From positions 27,197,901 through 27,261,900 of the forward strand of contig JAJLRJ010000007.1 of NCBI GenBank assembly GCA_024195265.1: a stretch of DNA of 64,000 nucleotides, written 5' to 3'. Position numbers and translations under genes: made by a program. The notes beneath the pieces were generated by a model that was not told the DNA's origin, did not search any database, and was given only the letters and a program-made list of their open reading frames with translations. Shown here piece by piece: positions 60,492 through 64,000 of the stretch (positions are counted from its first letter, which is position 1; the number at the start of each line of letters is the position of its first letter). The DNA comes from Dendrophyllia cribrosa (lineage: Eukaryota; Cnidaria; Anthozoa; Scleractinia; Dendrophylliidae).

Positions 60492-60559
60492 TTTATATAA
60501 TAATATTCTTTTTTTAATTTTTTTTGATTTTTTTGAAATTTTTATGTTGCAACATAAAA

Positions 60560-61782
60560 ATGGAATTTATGAAAGTTTCGGAACTACGAGATTTAGCAAA
60601 AGAAAGAAATATTGCTGGTCGCTCGGGGGCTACAACCCGAAAAGACTTACTTAAACTTTTAACTGGTAAAGTACCAGAAAAAAGACTAACATTACCTGAA
60701 ATAAGAGCCCAAGCAAAAGCAATGGGTTTGAAAAGGGTATAGCCAATATAGAACAAGAGCTGCAATCCAAAGTTTCTTAAATGAAGCCAAAAAACCAAAA
60801 ACGGTCATCCTTGGTGAAGGTAAAAAACAAAAAACGAAAAGCAGTGAGAAACGACCGCAACGCGACCAAAATACAAAGTTAAAGCCGTATCAGTTGAAGC
60901 CTAAGAAAAGTCGTAGGCAGAAAAGAGAAGAAAAGAACTTTGAGATGCCATCTCCTGTCGAACCAGTGGATGACCGAACTGTTGATAAACAAATTAAGCG
61001 TATCAAGAAAAAGCTTCAAAAAGTGAATAAAAAGTTGAAGCACAACAAGAAACAAAGAAATGATTTGATTTCCAAGCGCAATTCACTCAAGAAAGCCTTG
61101 AGTAAGTTAAAAGGAGAACCGGAAGGAAAACCTGAAAAAGAACCTGAAAGTGATTATAAAGTTAAAAAAGGCCCATCGGCTTTGAATAACTTCGCAAGGC
61201 AATTCACAATTGAAGGCCGGCCTGGGATAGATCCTACAACTTTTTTCAAAGCAATCAAGCCATTGGTGTTGAAGATCCTGAATGAAAACAAACAAACAAA
61301 CCAAGGTGAAGTTGATTTTGGTTTGCAATATGGACAGAACTGTGATGGCGACTGGTGAAATTATTGACGATGAGGCTACATTCCATTCAGGCATTGAAAT
61401 TAATTTGGAATCAACAAATGAAAATGAATTGCTACAACGTATGAATGACAGAGCTCTAGAAACAATGTCGGCCTTTCAAAGACGGGGATCCAACTGGAGA
61501 TTTGATAGAGTTATTCGGTTGGAAATTCATTTGGTGAATTATCACCCTTTGACAGGAAACAGTTGGATGAAACTGCCAAATAGTTTGAAGAATAAAAAAG
61601 CACTGATAAACATTAAAAATGATGATAACCAATGCTTTAAATGGGCTGTTACAAGAGCATTGAATCCAGTTGATAAACATGCAGAAAGAATAACACATGA
61701 ATTAATTAAACAATCGGAAGAATTGAATTGGGCCAGAGCTTACAACATAAAAAGTGGGATGCCACACTTTTTATGTTTTTAG
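60560..61782 (+). pseudogene. Polinton polymerase gene, N-terminal part only: SAP motif, coiled coil, start of PolB
   Basis: From the ATG at 60560 the frame gives a SAP-type DNA-binding motif (KVSELRDLAKERNIAGRSGA...RKDLLKLL). After a frameshift comes a Lys-rich coiled coil (61000-61130). After another comes the N-terminal region of a Polinton PolB (AFQRRGSNWRFDRVIRLEIH, KALINIKNDDNQCFKWAVTR), the counterpart of RSKQAIINVKNRDNQCLRWA in the polymerase at 5784. The gene then runs straight into the right terminal repeat. Exonuclease and palm domains are absent, so this Polinton could not encode its own replication. Confidence 0.85.
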
Positions 61783-62005
61783 GTTGGAACTTAAATTGGT
61801 AAAAAAAAGTATGACGTTGAATTTTAACAGAACTAAATGTGTTTTTTTGTTGGTGATTTGGGTTACGCTTGAGTTTAGCAGGTTTTAGGGGTTGGCGCTG
61901 GAAACCGGCGGAGGAAAATGGTGACCTTGGGAATTTTTGATATCAAAAGGGATCTGAAAAAGATGTGAAAATCGTGTTGTCCTAGAATCGGCCTTTTCCA
62001 CTACT
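61727..62005. repeat. Right terminal inverted repeat of the Polinton
   Basis: Complement of 20169-20448. It begins inside the truncated polymerase gene and ends CACTACT next to the CATGTA duplication. Confidence 0.95.
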
Positions 62006-62011
62006 CATGTA

Positions 62012-62996
62012 GTCAAAAAAAGTGATCTGAACACCACGGGAAGTGAAATAGTATGGCACCCCAAGCAGATGTATCTATCATTTTGACCTACGTTACTGAC
62101 CTTTAGTAGAAACCATGCCTGATCACAGCGGAATTACAACATTTACCTTGGTCAAATTTCTATTGTCTTTGGCGCCATTTACTGAGCTATTAGTTGCCGT
62201 TTACCTAAGTAAGTACATGTAAAATCCGATACCGCAATAAAACCCTCAAATGTAAACAAAGCAAAAATATAACTTTACATGTATGTACTGTACATGTTTG
62301 TACTGGACACAGTTGAAATAATTTTATTATACAAATTAAACCTTGCAGATTATTTGTGACCTGGTGGCGCAAGCAACTAGTGTGCTTTTGCTGAGCCATA
62401 ACGAAGGCTCCTACATGTAGCTCCCGAGTTAGAATTCTAGTAAAGAGAATTAATAACTTTTTTAACTCTAGATTAAAACCAGTAGCGATTGTTGTCATTA
62501 AAGTTATTTATTGTGGTGACACTGCTTTATGCGCTAAAGGTCAACTTTCATATGTTGTCAATGGATCTGTTCCTCAAGCGAAAATATATCCTTGTTACTG
62601 AACTGCATACATTGTAAAACATCACATAAATCATATCGTGAATTACTGTATGTCTGCCAGCCTTTGTCAAAAGGTGGCCTTAATTTCATAAACTTTAGAA
62701 CTACATGTATGCAGTGTAATCTCTTCATTTAGCTTCGATAGATAGACTGCCCAGCGATTCCAACGACAAGTGGAAAGCCATACCAAATTACTATTTTGAT
62801 AAATATGGGGGCTTACTCTTTCTTCTAACGTAGTGACTATATGTAAATGTAATTAATTACAATACTCCAAATCTTGATAAAAATTTACCTATAGACCTAT
62901 TTCATAATGGCGGCCGATTTATTTATTCTTTTATATGTATGTTAATTAGCCTCACTGGCCTCGGTAACATGTGAAAAATTCAAAAGAATTTTTACT
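62012..62996. other. Unclassified sequence right of the Polinton
   Basis: No gene recognised. Several ACATGTA-type palindromic words (62210-62300, 62410, 62700) but no element ends. Confidence 0.4.
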
Positions 62997-63000
62997 TTAA

Positions 63001-63984
63001 CCCATTGACGGCCGTGCCGGCCAAAACCGGCCGTACAATACTCCACTGCTTTAAAAAATTGCAACTTTCTCAATCGCGCGAACATTGCCTTAACCATCAT
63101 TGTAAGCATTGACTAGAAAGTCCTTCAAATTGAGATACCCAATAAACACAAAAAAGTTAGCGATTTTTGCAGAATATCAGCGTTTGAATTTGGACAATAA
63201 CAAAAATGACCGTTTTTAACGTCATAGAAAAACAACAAAAATCACGTTTTTGCCTTTAGTTTTTTTTATTCAAATCATCATGGCAAACCCAAAAGTCAAC
63301 ATTCACAGCAAAATTCAGTCCTAGTCCTAGCTTAGCAGTGAATTTTTTGCTCTTATTCGTTGCTCGGGCCGAGCTACAGCCTCTCGTTCTAATGCATACT
63401 GACCTTGCCTTGATTTTTAATATCACCACCGCACTGCATGCTGGGAAATAGCCAAAAATTTTCACAGCGTTCGTTTCTTTCCGCACACATTTCATATTTA
63501 TACTAAGTCCACAGCCACTCCGACCCACCGCCGAAATTTCACACTTCCAAAATATGCCGCGGTAGGTCGAGAAATTCATCCAGAGTCGAGTCCCAAAGCT
63601 ACTTCGTTTCATGGCGGCCATTTTTCCAGTTCAACGAGTAACGAGCCAAATTCGTAAACGATGTACAACGACTAACTCGCTTCATTGAGAAAGTGGACTC
63701 TGAACTACCTTCAAGCTTAATGATGCTCATCAGGCAGCTGCTAAAGATGAAAAATGGCTGTGGACTTACCATAAATCGCAGAAACACTATATTGAAGACT
63801 TTATTGCAATCCAACAAAGCAAAATCACAATGTCAGAATGACGTTTCCAGTAAACTCGAGCCTTCAGTGTTTTAGAACAGCAGCACTTTAAATGGTAACT
63901 TCAAATATGGAGTCACGAAATCCTATGGATCGTTTATATACAGAAAATCACTCAAAAACGAAAAAAGTCGCGGGCGTCAATGGG
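63001..63984. mobile_element. piggyBac-like MITE, 984 bp
   Basis: TTAA at 62997-63000 and 63985-63988 flanks inverted ends CCCATTGACGGCCG and, as the right complement, CCCATTGACGCCCG. A CCC start next to TTAA is piggyBac-like. The inside has a GGCCGTGCCGGCC / GGCCGG palindrome and an ATGGCGGCCATTTTTCC stretch like a captured gene 5' end (around 63610), but no recognisable protein. Confidence 0.8.
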
Positions 63985-64000
63985 TTAAAATGAGGCCAGT

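Larger units (their letters stand above)
20169..62005. mobile_element. Polinton/Maverick element, 41.8 kb with nested insertions (about 13.1 kb of its own)
   Basis: The termini are inverted repeats beginning AGTAGTG, as Polinton ends begin with AG. They are flanked by the 6-bp duplication CATGTA at 20163-20168 and 62006-62011, the Polinton hallmark. The gene set is that of a virus-like Polinton: integrase, PLA2-domain protein, adenain-type protease, pX-like core protein, double-jelly-roll major capsid, penton-like protein, packaging ATPase, fibre-like protein and the N-terminal part of PolB. Two large insertions (23301-46301 and 48067-53779) account for about 28.7 kb. Most genes carry stops or frameshifts and the polymerase is cut at the right terminal repeat, so this is a dead copy. 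Confidence 0.95.

Noticed and set aside
1..64000. tRNA or rRNA genes
   Set aside because: No convincing tRNA A/B box pair with cloverleaf potential or rRNA-like segment was noticed on reading; a covariance-model scan would be needed to be certain.

Overview
This is eukaryotic, intron-poor, AT-rich repeat DNA from a genome assembly with a 500-base gap at 13501-14000. The mix of families suggests an anthozoan cnidarian (coral or sea anemone). It includes two Polinton/Maverick lineages, a Penelope-like element, L1/Tx1-like LINEs, a MULE with a Ulp1-type protease, a Crypton-type recombinase and many TTAA MITEs. That assignment is inference from the element families. No convincing ordinary host gene was found; nearly everything is mobile DNA or its debris.

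Layout. (1) 1-5440: unclassified sequence, a decayed LINE reverse transcriptase, a Harbinger-type MITE (2779-3523) and a TTAA MITE (about 4875-5325). (2) 5441-13500: two head-to-tail copies of a compact protein-primed-polymerase element with a period of about 6.36 kb. Each copy begins with a long palindromic hairpin (5441-5603 and 11804-11963) and then the polymerase gene. Copy 1 also carries an intact integrase and a cluster of small membrane-type proteins on the minus strand. Every confidently called gene has a TGTATATA-like box just before its start codon. Copy 2 runs into the gap. (3) 14001-20162: a LINE 3' tail, a broken Crypton-type tyrosine recombinase, a piggyBac-like TTAA element containing a truncated LINE, and a Penelope RT fragment. 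(4) 20169-62005: one 41.8-kb Polinton with inverted terminal repeats and a 6-bp target duplication CATGTA. It has integrase, PLA2-like protein, adenain-type protease, pX-like core protein, major capsid, penton-like minor capsid, packaging ATPase, fibre-like protein and a polymerase cut off at the right terminal repeat. (5) 63001-63984: a piggyBac-like MITE.

The large Polinton is a Russian doll. A 23,001-bp block with TTAA duplications and about 1.43-kb inverted arms splits its pX-like core gene. Inside that block sit a 13.4-kb MULE (9-bp duplication TATAAATAT) with one intact 1,778-codon ORF, and a TTAA MITE that itself contains a tandem Penelope-like element (14-bp duplication). The MULE holds LINE remnants and a 1.25-kb element with perfect 82-bp inverted repeats carrying a RecQ-helicase fragment. 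On the other side an L1-like LINE, itself hit by a Harbinger-type MITE, splits a second Polinton gene. Removing the inserts at their target duplications puts the interrupted reading frames back in phase in three independent cases, so the nesting order is well supported. The innermost elements look young and the Polinton looks old and decayed.

The most unusual signal is the pair of palindromic hairpins before the polymerase genes at 5441 and 11804. Their stems differ in sequence between the copies, but the changes are compensated on both arms, and the loop and an off-centre bulge are kept. That suggests a selected terminal or origin hairpin in a compact, apparently capsid-less polymerase-integrase element.
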